From JAMQKA01 sp043951865 (lineage in GTDB: Bacteria; Bacteroidota; Rhodothermia; Balneolales; Balneolaceae), in NCBI RefSeq assembly GCF_043951865.1, contig NZ_JBINJF010000024.1:1-64000 (forward strand): DNA of 64,000 nucleotides, written 5' to 3'. The position numbers and the translations under genes were made by a program. Under the pieces are notes generated by a model, which was given only the letters and a program-made list of their open reading frames with translations, was not told where the DNA came from and ran no database searches. Positions 47,560 to 56,518 of the stretch are shown in pieces; the first letter of the stretch is position 1; every line of letters begins with the position of its first letter.

Positions 47560-50100
47560 ATGGGGCAACGTTTGGCATATTGGATCTTCCTCGGTGCTGT
47601 TGGCTATGCACTGTTTTTTCTTCTGCGTCCATCCGTCGATTTTAATGCCGGGAACCCTATTCACGAAAGCCGGGCGACGGTTGAGAGCCGAACTTCTGAG
47701 CTTGCCCGCGAACTGGGATTTTCCACCGATAGTTTGCATATGCTCAGCACCCGGACGCAGCACCTGGGGTATTATGAAATACTTGCTGACTCGCTGGGCG
47801 ACAGTCTGTCCCGCCCCGGCGAGCTTCATGAGCGGGATGCCTTCCTGAGTAGCTGGCTCGTTACCGTGGCCACAAGCCTGGACGAGTTGGAAACTTCGCT
47901 TTCTCTTTCACAGTCTGACCTGTTTGAACGGGCCGGACACCTGCAGCTGCGTTATGATGATGAAGGAAAAGTGCGCCGTGCTGCAACCAATTCTGTCACT
48001 GATAATCCCACATTTGTACCAGGAGACTCCCTGCTCGGGGTGGCACAAAAGATTGTGTCTGATATTTTTGCCTATGATCTCAGCGAGTACCGGCTGTCAA
48101 GCGTGGATATCCGGGATACCTCCTTGTCGGACGTAACACCGACATTCGATAACAACTCGGCAAACGTTTCGGAAACCGATGTGGGCAGCAATACCACATT
48201 TCACTGGCAGATAATAGAAAAGGCAAATGCTGGTCCAGAGCGGCTGATACTGGAGATACAGCCCAAAATAAGGGAAGTGAACGGGCAATACGGAACGCAG
48301 ATCAGGTATGGGGCTTCCTTGATCTCCTTTGCCGCCACCGATCAATACGAACCGGAACAGTTCGCAAGACCGTTTGCACCGGACAGTCAATATTATATTG
48401 TGCTCTACCTGACGGTCGGCTTGCTGGTAGTGCTGGTATTTTTCAAGGGGATCAAGCATATCAATAAAGGGCAAGTAGAGTGGAAACGCGCCCTGTTTGT
48501 ATTTGTAACTATTACATTGGCTATCTTTTTGTGGCGTATTCTCTTCCTTATTTATACCCACAGGCCGTTTTTGACGGATGATATGTTTACCATCCTGTTT
48601 TTCAATTTCCTTTTATTTGGAGCTGTATGCGGACTGTATGGAGCCCTCGCGTATATCGGGTGGGAGGCCACTGCTCGTGAAAACGGGGATGAACAACTCC
48701 ACGTGATCGATGCGTTCTGGCGATACCGGTTTTTCTTCAGGGAAACCGGCGATGGACTGCTCCGGGGTTTCGCCCTGGGAGGCGTGTTGCTGGGCGGACT
48801 GTCCCTTGCGCTCTACCTAATGGGATTGGTTTTTTATCAGCATGACAGCCAGTTTGGATTTACAGAACCAAGTATTTCGCCCAAGCTGCTTACGATCAAC
48901 ATGTCGGGTTGGGTCAACGCCTGGCTGGTCGCCCTGGGACACATCGGGGTTGTTGTCGGATTTCTGAGGAAGCGGCTTCCGAATAAAAAGATTTTTTATC
49001 CTGTGGCTGCCATTCTTCTCGGATTTTTGTGTGCCGGCTCTGCTGCTCTTTTTGGTACAAATGGTACCATCTGGCATGAGGTAATCCTGTTTACGGGACT
49101 GGCCCCTGCCCTGATTTATGCGTTTGACCGGGCGGGAATATTGACCGTTTCCACGGGGTGGTGGATTTTTGCCGTTACGATATTCACGCTCCCGTATGTT
49201 GGGTCCCGGAGCATGGATATCGGTTATGTTGCCTGGGTCCAGTTTTTTATACTCGGCTTCCCTTTCCTGTACGGGCTGGCATCCTTCAGGTATGGGAATT
49301 CTGTTTCCGAGATGGGGGGCTACATCCCGCAATACCAGGAACGTATTGCCAACCACCTGCGCGTAGAAAAAGAGATTGAGATAGCGCGGGAAAGCCAGTT
49401 TAAGCTGATGCCGCTGCGTCCCCCGTCAATACCGGGGGTGGATGTATATGGTTTTTTCCTTCCCTCTTTTGAGGTCGGCGGCGATTATTTTGACTATGTC
49501 GTGGGTCGCAATAGCAGGCCCGAAGCCGAGATTCTTACGATGACGATCGCGGATGTGTCAGGTAAAGCGATGAAGGCAGCCATGCATGCCGTATTTACCA
49601 GCGGGTTGCTGCTCTCTCGCTTGTCCAATGATCATCCGGCTTCCATCCTGCGTGAAGTGGCGCCAACGCTTTATCATCGTACTGATCCACAGACATTTAT
49701 TACCTGTATTATTGCGCAGTATGACCCGGAGATGAGGAAGCTGACTATTGCAAATGCCGGGCATTGTCTCCCGATGATCAAGCGGGAGGGCAGGGCGGAG
49801 TTCATCACCACTCCGGCCCCGAAATACCCGCTGGGCCTGTTCGACAGGGTAGATTACCAGGCACTTGAAACAAACTTGCAGCCGGGTGATTTTCTTCTTT
49901 TTTATTCCGACGGCCTGCCGGAAGCCGTTGATCCGGAGGGCAACCGGTTTGGCTATGAGAATCTCGCAGGACTGCTGGAGTCCCTGGATACAGACCAGAA
50001 AACCTGCAATGAAATTGCACTGGACATCAAACGCAGGATTCAGAAATTCAGTGATTACCAACTGGCCGACGATACGACAATTATCTGTCTTAAAGTTTGA
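47560..50100 (+). CDS. membrane-bound SpoIIE/RsbU-type PP2C phosphatase
   Basis: 846 residues. An N-terminal TM helix, a periplasmic domain (about 25-275), a multi-pass membrane region (about 278-575; around ten helices), a short coiled linker (VEKEIEIARESQFKLMPL), and a C-terminal SpoIIE phosphatase (about 620-846) with FEVGGDYFDY, ADVSGKAMKAA, ANAGHCLP and YSDGLPEA. Such enzymes dephosphorylate anti-anti-sigma factors in partner-switching. No Rsb-like partner is adjacent. The stop is 64 bp before hflK. Confidence 0.9.
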   Translation: MGQRLAYWIFLGAVGYALFFLLRPSVDFNAGNPIHESRATVESRTSELARELGFSTDSLHMLSTRTQHLGYYEILADSLGDSLSRPGELHERDAFLSSWLVTVATSLDELETSLSLSQSDLFERAGHLQLRYDDEGKVRRAATNSVTDNPTFVPGDSLLGVAQKIVSDIFAYDLSEYRLSSVDIRDTSLSDVTPTFDNNSANVSETDVGSNTTFHWQIIEKANAGPERLILEIQPKIREVNGQYGTQIRYGASLISFAATDQYEPEQFARPFAPDSQYYIVLYLTVGLLVVLVFFKGIKHINKGQVEWKRALFVFVTITLAIFLWRILFLIYTHRPFLTDDMFTILFFNFLLFGAVCGLYGALAYIGWEATARENGDEQLHVIDAFWRYRFFFRETGDGLLRGFALGGVLLGGLSLALYLMGLVFYQHDSQFGFTEPSISPKLLTINMSGWVNAWLVALGHIGVVVGFLRKRLPNKKIFYPVAAILLGFLCAGSAALFGTNGTIWHEVILFTGLAPALIYAFDRAGILTVSTGWWIFAVTIFTLPYVGSRSMDIGYVAWVQFFILGFPFLYGLASFRYGNSVSEMGGYIPQYQERIANHLRVEKEIEIARESQFKLMPLRPPSIPGVDVYGFFLPSFEVGGDYFDYVVGRNSRPEAEILTMTIADVSGKAMKAAMHAVFTSGLLLSRLSNDHPASILREVAPTLYHRTDPQTFITCIIAQYDPEMRKLTIANAGHCLPMIKREGRAEFITTPAPKYPLGLFDRVDYQALETNLQPGDFLLFYSDGLPEAVDPEGNRFGYENLAGLLESLDTDQKTCNEIALDIKRRIQKFSDYQLADDTTIICLKV

Positions 50101-50164
50101 GGCAGACCAACTGAGGCCGTACGTTGAGTCAGCAAATGATAAATCAAAATTTAACCACTAACCG

Positions 50165-51214
50165 ATGGCAGAAAAAACATATTCGGGGCCCGAATTGCCC
50201 GAGCAAATAAAAAATCTAGGCGGTCATCTGAGGCTAATTGTCCTCGGGGCGGTCGCATTTGTCCTTGCATTCACTTCCTTTTTTACGGTTGACCCAGAAG
50301 AGGTGGGGCTGGTAATGCGGTTCGGAGAGTTCACCCGCACGGCCGATCCGGGACTCAATTTCAAAATACCGCTTGCTGAAGAGGTCCAGATTGTACCGGT
50401 GGAACGCCAGCTCAAGCTCGAGTTTGGGTATCGCACCACCAGCTCTGGAGTGCGGTCTACATACCAGAAAGAGGGATACCGGGATGAATCGCTGATGTTG
50501 ACCGGAGATCTGAACCTGGCGGATGTGGAATGGGTCGTACAGTACCGCGTGGAAGACCCGTACAAGTTTTTGTTCAAGGTCAGGAATCCGGATCAGACGT
50601 TGCGCGATATTTCGGAAGCAGCCATACGCCAGATTGTGGGCGACCGCACCGTGAATGAAGTGCTGACGGTAGGACGCGCCGAGGTTGCCAACCAGGGCCA
50701 AATGTTGATCCAGGCTATTTGTGACGAGTACGAAACCGGCATTAAAGTGGAGCAGCTGGTGCTGCAGGATGTCAACCCTCCTGAACGCGTGAAGCCCTCA
50801 TTCAATGAAGTGAACGAGGCCCAGCAGCAGCGCGAAACGCTTATTAATGAGGCGAAATCGGCTTATAATCGCGTGATTCCCCGCGCACGCGGACAAGCCG
50901 AGGAGACGATCCAGAAAGCCGAGGGATACGCGGTGAACCGTGTGAACCGGTCCCGGGGAGAGGTGGCACGGTTCAACGACCTGTACGGAGAATACATGAA
51001 GGCCCCGGAGGTGACCAAGCAGCGCCTCTACTTAGAAACGCTGGAGGAAATCCTGCCCAGAATCGGGAATAAAGTTGTTACCGACCAGGAGGGTAACAGC
51101 GTGTTGCCGCTGCTTCAAATGCAGATGAACGGCTCCGGTACGCCCCTGCAACAGGCGGGCAGCAGCGCGGGCGGTGGATCCGAATCAAATACAAATAATT
51201 CAGGAAATAACTAA
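50165..51214 (+). CDS. hflK: FtsH protease modulator HflK
   Basis: 349 residues. TM segment near 22-42, then an SPFH/band-7 domain (VDPEEVGLVMRFGEF through the coiled region), with a Gly/Ser/Asn-rich C-terminal tail. With HflC it forms a cage around FtsH in the inner membrane. It is followed 12 bp later by hflC, the standard gene order. Confidence 0.94.
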   Translation: MAEKTYSGPELPEQIKNLGGHLRLIVLGAVAFVLAFTSFFTVDPEEVGLVMRFGEFTRTADPGLNFKIPLAEEVQIVPVERQLKLEFGYRTTSSGVRSTYQKEGYRDESLMLTGDLNLADVEWVVQYRVEDPYKFLFKVRNPDQTLRDISEAAIRQIVGDRTVNEVLTVGRAEVANQGQMLIQAICDEYETGIKVEQLVLQDVNPPERVKPSFNEVNEAQQQRETLINEAKSAYNRVIPRARGQAEETIQKAEGYAVNRVNRSRGEVARFNDLYGEYMKAPEVTKQRLYLETLEEILPRIGNKVVTDQEGNSVLPLLQMQMNGSGTPLQQAGSSAGGGSESNTNNSGNN

Positions 51215-51226
51215 GATTTCAGGTCA

Positions 51227-52174
51227 ATGAAAAATATCACGAAAATATCCATGATAGTGATCCTGGCTATCCTTGTACTGGTAGCCATGGATGGCTTCTA
51301 TATTGTAGATGAGACAGAACAAGTGGTTATCACGCAGTTTGGGGCACCGGTGGGAGAAGTGAAAACGGAACCCGGTATGAAAATGAAGATCCCGTTCATC
51401 CACGAGGCGCATTATTTTGACAAGCGCTACCTGGAATGGGACGGGGATCGGAATCAGATACCGACCAAGGACAAGAAATTTATCTTTGTGGATACATACG
51501 CCCGCTGGCAGATCACCGATCCACTCCAGTTTTTCAAACGGCTTCGGGATGAGCGCGGTGCTCAATCTCGTCTGGATGATATCCTGGATGGGGAAACCCG
51601 CAACGCCATTGCCTCTCACGATCTCGTGGAGCTGGTCCGATCCACCAACCGCGAGCCGATCCGGGAGGGAATCATTTCTGAGGTGGTGGAAGACTCCCTG
51701 GCAGATATTTCGGTCGGGCGTGATTCTATTCAGACCACCATTCAGCAGCTGGCAAATGAGCGGGCCGGCGACCTGGGACTGGCCGTACTCGATTTTCGGT
51801 TTAAACGGATCAATTACGTAGAGGATGTGCGCCAGACCGTCTATGACCGTATGATCAGCGAGCGGCAGCGCATAGCCGAGAAGTTCCGTTCCGAGGGACA
51901 GGGAGAAGCATCGCGTATTAACGGCGAAAAAGAGCGGGAACTGAAGCAGATCCAGTCAGAAGCGTTTCGAAGGGCGGAGGAGATTCGGGGCCAGGCGGAT
52001 GCCGAAGCTGCGGCCGTTTATGCCAATGCATACGACAAGAGTGCGCAGGCGCGGGAGCTATACAAGTTCGTCCGTTCGATGGAAGCGTATCGCAATACGT
52101 TCGATGAGAAGACCTCGGTCGTGATCTCGACAAACAGCGACTTTTACCAATATCTGCAGAATATGGGCAATTAG
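51227..52174 (+). CDS. hflC: FtsH protease modulator HflC
   Basis: 315 residues. Short N-terminal TM (IVILAILVLVAMDGFYIVDE) and SPFH domain (VVITQFGAPVGEVK). The reading frame ends TAG at 52172-52174, which lies in the left inverted repeat of a B-family element, so the last residues may have been altered by its insertion. The family often ends soon after FYQYL-type sequence, so little or nothing has been lost. Confidence 0.94.
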   Translation: MKNITKISMIVILAILVLVAMDGFYIVDETEQVVITQFGAPVGEVKTEPGMKMKIPFIHEAHYFDKRYLEWDGDRNQIPTKDKKFIFVDTYARWQITDPLQFFKRLRDERGAQSRLDDILDGETRNAIASHDLVELVRSTNREPIREGIISEVVEDSLADISVGRDSIQTTIQQLANERAGDLGLAVLDFRFKRINYVEDVRQTVYDRMISERQRIAEKFRSEGQGEASRINGEKERELKQIQSEAFRRAEEIRGQADAEAAAVYANAYDKSAQARELYKFVRSMEAYRNTFDEKTSVVISTNSDFYQYLQNMGN

Positions 52175-52408
52175 CCCGGATTTCTCACCAAGAAATTTGT
52201 TTTTCAGCAAGGCGAAGGGCAAATGACCGCGCAGACGTACCTCTCTGAACGTTGAGTAGGCGATTTGTCCTTCAACGAAGCTGAAGGGCAAATTTCGCAG
52301 CCTTTTGCAGATTGTAATGATAATTTGGCAGTAAAAATTGGTATAAGTTATTGTAACCCAAAAAGTTACAGGAATTTATCCAAAATACTTGTGAGAAATG
52401 CGGGTTAG
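52171..52408. repeat. repeat family B, copy 2
   Basis: 238 bp with ends TTAGCCCGGATTTCTCACC and GTGAGAAATGCGGGTTAG. Shared blocks with copy 1 include CCGCGCAGACGTACC and GGGCAAATTTCGC. It overlaps the hflC stop codon. An A element lies 65 bp beyond. Confidence 0.85.
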
Positions 52409-52472
52409 AACTTGCTTAAAAAGTCACGGCTGTCCCTTTATAAGTATACAGGAAGATCGAAAACGTATTGTA

Positions 52473-52587
52473 AAGGGCTTTGCAAAACCCTCAATTCCTT
52501 GTTCTGAGGGGTTTACTCCCGTTTAAAGGTCAACAAGCTTGGTGGTACAACTACTTACCAGCAAAATAGCAGGTTCTGCAAAGGTCC
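52473..52587. mobile_element. repeat family A, copy 2
   Basis: 115 bp, same orientation as copy 1, with blocks GCTTTGCAAAACCCTCAA and GCAGGTTCTGCAAAGG. Flanks TTGTA (52468-52472) and TTGCA (52588-52592) are a near-duplicate target site. Confidence 0.83.
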
Positions 52588-52635
52588 TTGCAACAACTGA
52601 TAAGCTCTGAACATGTGTACAGTCGGTAAGCGTGT

Positions 52636-53955
52636 TCAGGCTGTCATTTCTTCCAGGACGGCAAGAGCCTTTTCGCGGCTTTTCCGGGTGTTGACCCGGG
52701 CCCCCAGTTTCATTAGCAGATTGTAAAGCCCCAGATGTACGCGCGTGCTATAGATAAAGTGTTTTGAGCCGCGTGGTTCGTTCATGATGGGAGGTTCCTT
52801 GGCAAAACGGTTGATGCGCTCCCGGAACTCGGGATCCCCGAAATCGAATTCGTCGGTTTTGTAGGGCTCTGCGAACGCCCGCCCGTAATTCATGCAGAAC
52901 TGGAAAAACTGCTCCTCTTTCTGGGGGTTGTCCGGGTTTTCCCTGATGATGTCGAGTTCGAGGAAGAGGTCACGAATTTTGTCGATATCGTCCGCCATGT
53001 GGATCGGCAGCAGGCGCAGGTATTTATTTGAGAAATCGATGGGAAATTTCTTTACGCACCCAAAATCGATAATCCCCAGCCGGTCGTCATCCGTAAAAAA
53101 AAAGTTGCCGGGATGCGTATCGGCATGAACCGTATCGCGCTGCACCACCTGGTCGTGGAAAAAGTCCCACAACAGCTGGCCAAAATGGTCGCGTTTCTCC
53201 TGGGACGGCGAGGTGTCGAGAAACTCCTTCAGGTGCTTGCCTTTAATAAATGTCATCGTCAGCACCTTTTGGGTGGAATACTCCCTGATCCATCTCGGCG
53301 TGATGTACCGGTCGCCCGAGAACCGCCTGTGGAAGGCTTCAATCTGTTCTCCTTCATGAATGTAATCGGTCTCTTCCATAAGGGTGGACTGTACTTCCTC
53401 AAAATAATCGTCGAGGTCGGCCCCGTTTTTAACAAACCGTTTAATTAAGAGCTTGGCCATCCCCAAGTCCGACTGGATGGTCTCACGTACATTCGGGTAT
53501 TGAATCTTCACCGCTACGGGCCGCCCATCCCTGAGTGTTGCCTTGTGCACCTGCCCGATAGAGGCTGCTGCCAGTGCCTCCGGGTTGAAAGACCGGAACA
53601 GCTGCTCGGGATAGGCGCCAAGCTGTTTTTTGATAATCGATCGCGCCAGCGCTTTGTTGATGGGTGGGACGCTGTACTGGGCTTCTCCCATCACTTCTGT
53701 AAACTCTTCCGGCAACAGGCCCTGGTCCATGCTCAGCGACTGCGCAATCTTGAGGGCCGTACCGCGAAGCTTGCTGAATTCATTAAATACCTGACGGGCG
53801 TTTTCGGTATGGAACCGGCTGCTTTCTTCACGGCTTTCTTTCCGGCCGGCGGCTTTCTTCAGATGGCGCCTGGCATAGTTGGTGCCCAGCTTTAACCCGG
53901 TTTTGGCAAATATTTTTCCGCGCTCAAATTTTGAAGAGGGAAAATCGTCACTCAT
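52636..53955 (-). CDS. ABC1/UbiB (AarF)-family atypical kinase
   Basis: 439 residues. KLRGTALKIAQSLSMD (KxGQ-like motif), AAASIGQVHKATL (alanine-rich nucleotide loop), VAVKIQYPNV, HADTHPGNFFF and IIDFGCVKKF give the full ABC1 kinase set. The family includes UbiB/COQ8, which supports quinone synthesis, but roles differ. Its ATG overlaps the TetR-like stop (TAATG), so the two are coupled. Confidence 0.93.
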   Translation of the reverse strand: MSDDFPSSKFERGKIFAKTGLKLGTNYARRHLKKAAGRKESREESSRFHTENARQVFNEFSKLRGTALKIAQSLSMDQGLLPEEFTEVMGEAQYSVPPINKALARSIIKKQLGAYPEQLFRSFNPEALAAASIGQVHKATLRDGRPVAVKIQYPNVRETIQSDLGMAKLLIKRFVKNGADLDDYFEEVQSTLMEETDYIHEGEQIEAFHRRFSGDRYITPRWIREYSTQKVLTMTFIKGKHLKEFLDTSPSQEKRDHFGQLLWDFFHDQVVQRDTVHADTHPGNFFFTDDDRLGIIDFGCVKKFPIDFSNKYLRLLPIHMADDIDKIRDLFLELDIIRENPDNPQKEEQFFQFCMNYGRAFAEPYKTDEFDFGDPEFRERINRFAKEPPIMNEPRGSKHFIYSTRVHLGLYNLLMKLGARVNTRKSREKALAVLEEMTA

Positions 53956-54653
53956 TAGTCTCGTATTTCAATTTCTGGGAACAGGTTTTTAATCGATTGG
54001 AATCCGCTGCTGAAAACTGCATTGGAAAACAGGAACTTAGCCAGGTCAAATCCTTTGTCGACGGCCGCGCTGTACACAAGCTCCTGAAGGAATGCAGTGT
54101 ATTTATCAGTTAGCTCCATGCTTACCTCCTGCTCTTCACTGGTATCTTTAAGCCAGAAGCGGATCAGCGCCGTATATTTCCGGTAAAGCACCTGGTAAAA
54201 GTAACGGTTCATCAGCAGGGCACTGCTCGACGATATCCGGGGATCACCGGAAAAAAAACGCTCCAGCAGTTCCCGTGTTTGCTGTTCGAACCCGGTACCG
54301 GAATAGGAACAGAATATCAACGGGGTAAACGTTTCCCGGACAAACGACTTGTGTTCATCCAAAAGATCAAATGAGGTATATACAAAATTGGATAGTTTTT
54401 CAGCTAGCAGGTAATCGTCAAATCCCTCGATATCCTCCAACATCAGCCGGTAGCGAACAAGCAGGCCCGTGTAGTAAAATTGAAGGATCGCTTTTTTACC
54501 AGGAAAATATTCAAGAATGTCGGCCACTGTGCAATCTGCCTGACGGCTCACCTGCTTAAGAGTAAAGCCTTTTCCCTCTTTCTCGTACTGCTCTACTGCA
54601 GCTTCAGATATCCTGTACTTGAATTCAAATTTTCCGGGATCGGTTTTATTCAT
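53955..54653 (-). CDS. TetR-like protein paired with the ABC1 kinase
   Basis: 232 residues. N-terminal HTH-like region (ISEAAVEQYEKEGKGF, then QVSRQADCTVADILEYFPGK) and a helical C-terminal domain, as in TetR regulators. The stop overlaps the ABC1 start by one base. In COQ8/COQ9 pairs the COQ9 protein also has a TetR-like fold, so a non-DNA-binding partner is possible. Divergent from crtZ. Confidence 0.75.
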   Translation of the reverse strand: MNKTDPGKFEFKYRISEAAVEQYEKEGKGFTLKQVSRQADCTVADILEYFPGKKAILQFYYTGLLVRYRLMLEDIEGFDDYLLAEKLSNFVYTSFDLLDEHKSFVRETFTPLIFCSYSGTGFEQQTRELLERFFSGDPRISSSSALLMNRYFYQVLYRKYTALIRFWLKDTSEEQEVSMELTDKYTAFLQELVYSAAVDKGFDLAKFLFSNAVFSSGFQSIKNLFPEIEIRD

Positions 54654-55017
54654 CGGGTTAAGGGATATTTAAACATTCAACATGTTTGCTCGTCTTCTGA
54701 AAACGTAACTCTGTCTTTTTTATCATCCATTTCCGCAAACAATTTTTGCAGGTAATTAAATCCGAAGGTAATGGAATAGGAGTAAGTTTTCTGGGAGGTT
54801 GTCTCATTCCCCTGATTACACGTTTAATTACTGAAGTAGATCTGCCCGCTCTTAAACTGGTTCCGCTCAACATAGCGCTGTATTTGATCTTCCTCCAGCG
54901 GTAGTTGGTTTTACAACGCCCGCTCTTTATAATTAGTTGCGCATGTTTTAACATCGGCGTTCTACTCGGCCAGGGTTAACATATTGATCCAAGATTAATA
55001 AACAGGAAAAAGATATC
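54654..55017. other. divergent intergenic region with possible gene remnants
   Basis: On the minus strand two short coding-like ends in different frames, PLEEDQIQRYVERNQFKSGQ and YSITFGFNYLQKLFAEMDDK, each end at a stop. They look like parts of small proteins but have no good start or family. It could hold a promoter for crtZ. Confidence 0.3.
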
Positions 55018-55476
55018 ATGAACGAGATTCTGGGATTTGCCGGATTGCTACTTTTGGGTTTTTACGGGATGGAGATCATATCCTACCTTGTACACCGGTA
55101 CCTGTTTCACGGGTTCCTCTGGAATATTCACGAGTCGCATCACACACCCACGCATGGCTGGTTTGAGTTGAACGACCTGTTTTCGCTCTTCTTTGCATTG
55201 GTATCGGTGGGATTGATGTTCTGGGGGGCGGGAGATCCGCTGGGTTCGGTCGCCTTTGCCATCGGAACCGGCATTGCAGTGTACGGGATCCTGTATTTTA
55301 TCATTCACGACCTGTTTGCTCACAAACGATTTATGCCCTTTAAAAGTGACAACAAGATCATGCGCTTAATTCGTCGCGCGCACCAGCGTCATCACCAGTC
55401 GGCGGATAAAAAGGGGCATGAACCGTACGGGCTGTTTCTTTTTCCCTACGACAAGTACAACCAAGAAAACCGATAA
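55018..55476 (+). CDS. crtZ: beta-carotene hydroxylase, CrtZ type
   Basis: 152 residues with four histidine clusters of the fatty acid hydroxylase/CrtZ type: HRYLFHGFLWNIHESHH, HDLFAHKRFM and HQRHHQ, between hydrophobic segments. It would hydroxylate carotenoid rings (zeaxanthin formation). crtI lies at 26688, with no other carotenoid genes here. A glycosylasparaginase follows after 16 bp. Confidence 0.88.
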   Translation: MNEILGFAGLLLLGFYGMEIISYLVHRYLFHGFLWNIHESHHTPTHGWFELNDLFSLFFALVSVGLMFWGAGDPLGSVAFAIGTGIAVYGILYFIIHDLFAHKRFMPFKSDNKIMRLIRRAHQRHHQSADKKGHEPYGLFLFPYDKYNQENR

Positions 55477-55492
55477 CAGGAGAAATTGTCAT

Positions 55493-56455
55493 ATGGATCG
55501 CAAAATTTTTTTAAAGACATCCCTGCTGGGCGCATTACTGCCTGCGGGAAGAAAGTTTTCATTCTCTGGGCAAGCTGAAGCTGAGGGACCGGTTGTAATC
55601 TCAACCTGGGACAACCGCAAGGCGAACAGTGCCGCGTGGGAGATCCTTTCTGGAGGCGGGCCGGCCCTGGATGCAGTAGAGGCGGGGGCAAGGGTACCGG
55701 AGGCCGATCCGGGAGATCGCTCCGTGGGATATGGGGGCTATCCGGACCGTACCGGGAAGGTAACTCTGGATGCCTGTATCATGAACCATGAATCGCGATG
55801 CGGATCGGTGGCGTTTTTGCTGGATATCAAGCACGCTGTTTCGGTGGCACGGAAAGTACTGGAAAATTCACCACACGTCATGATGGTCGGTGAGGGTGCG
55901 CAGCAGTTTGCCCTCGACAACGGTTTTAAAAAGGAAAATTTGCTCACCGAAGAAGCCCGCCAGGTATGGTTAAACTGGAAAAAGAATCCGGAGTACCCGG
56001 TGACAAGCTGGGATCAATATATGAATCACGACACGATCGGGATACTGGCACTGGACCGGCAGGGAAATCTTTCAGGGGCGTGCACGACCAGCGGAATCGG
56101 CATGAAGATGCACGGCCGCGTGGGAGATTCGCCCCTGATCGGCGCGGGTCTGTTTGTTGACAACGATATAGGGGCTGCCGCGGCCACCGGGGTAGGGGAA
56201 GAGGTGATCAGGGTTGCCGGGAGTCACCTTGTGGTAGAGCTGATGCGGCATGGAGCGTCGCCCACAGACGCCTGCCGTCGGGCCGTAGAACGGATTGTCA
56301 ATAACCACGGGGGAGCAATGGATGGACAGGTCGGATTTCTGGCATTAAACAAGAAAGGCGCCTATGGTGGATACGCGATTCAGTCGGGATATTCCTACGC
56401 TGTTCGGACCTTGCAACAGGAAGAGCTCATCTCCAGTGAGAGCTGGTTTGGTTAG
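55493..56455 (+). CDS. glycosylasparaginase-type N-terminal nucleophile amidohydrolase
   Basis: 320 residues. A signal-like N-terminus (MDRKIFLKTSLLGALLPAG), then the asparaginase 2 fold with VISTWDNRKANSAAWEIL, HESRCGSVAFL, and the autoproteolytic nucleophile Thr at about 181 in NHDTIGILALD, followed by GACTTSGIGMKMHGRVGDSP. It should cleave the glycan-asparagine bond or isoaspartyl peptides. I chose ATG 55493 over 55418, which overlaps crtZ. It likely acts outside the cytoplasm. Confidence 0.9.
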   Translation: MDRKIFLKTSLLGALLPAGRKFSFSGQAEAEGPVVISTWDNRKANSAAWEILSGGGPALDAVEAGARVPEADPGDRSVGYGGYPDRTGKVTLDACIMNHESRCGSVAFLLDIKHAVSVARKVLENSPHVMMVGEGAQQFALDNGFKKENLLTEEARQVWLNWKKNPEYPVTSWDQYMNHDTIGILALDRQGNLSGACTTSGIGMKMHGRVGDSPLIGAGLFVDNDIGAAAATGVGEEVIRVAGSHLVVELMRHGASPTDACRRAVERIVNNHGGAMDGQVGFLALNKKGAYGGYAIQSGYSYAVRTLQQEELISSESWFG

Positions 56456-56518
56456 GGTTCGTTTTTGATCACACGAAAAGGAATACCTCTGGCTGTCGTA
56501 AAGAGTTACTAAAGTAAG

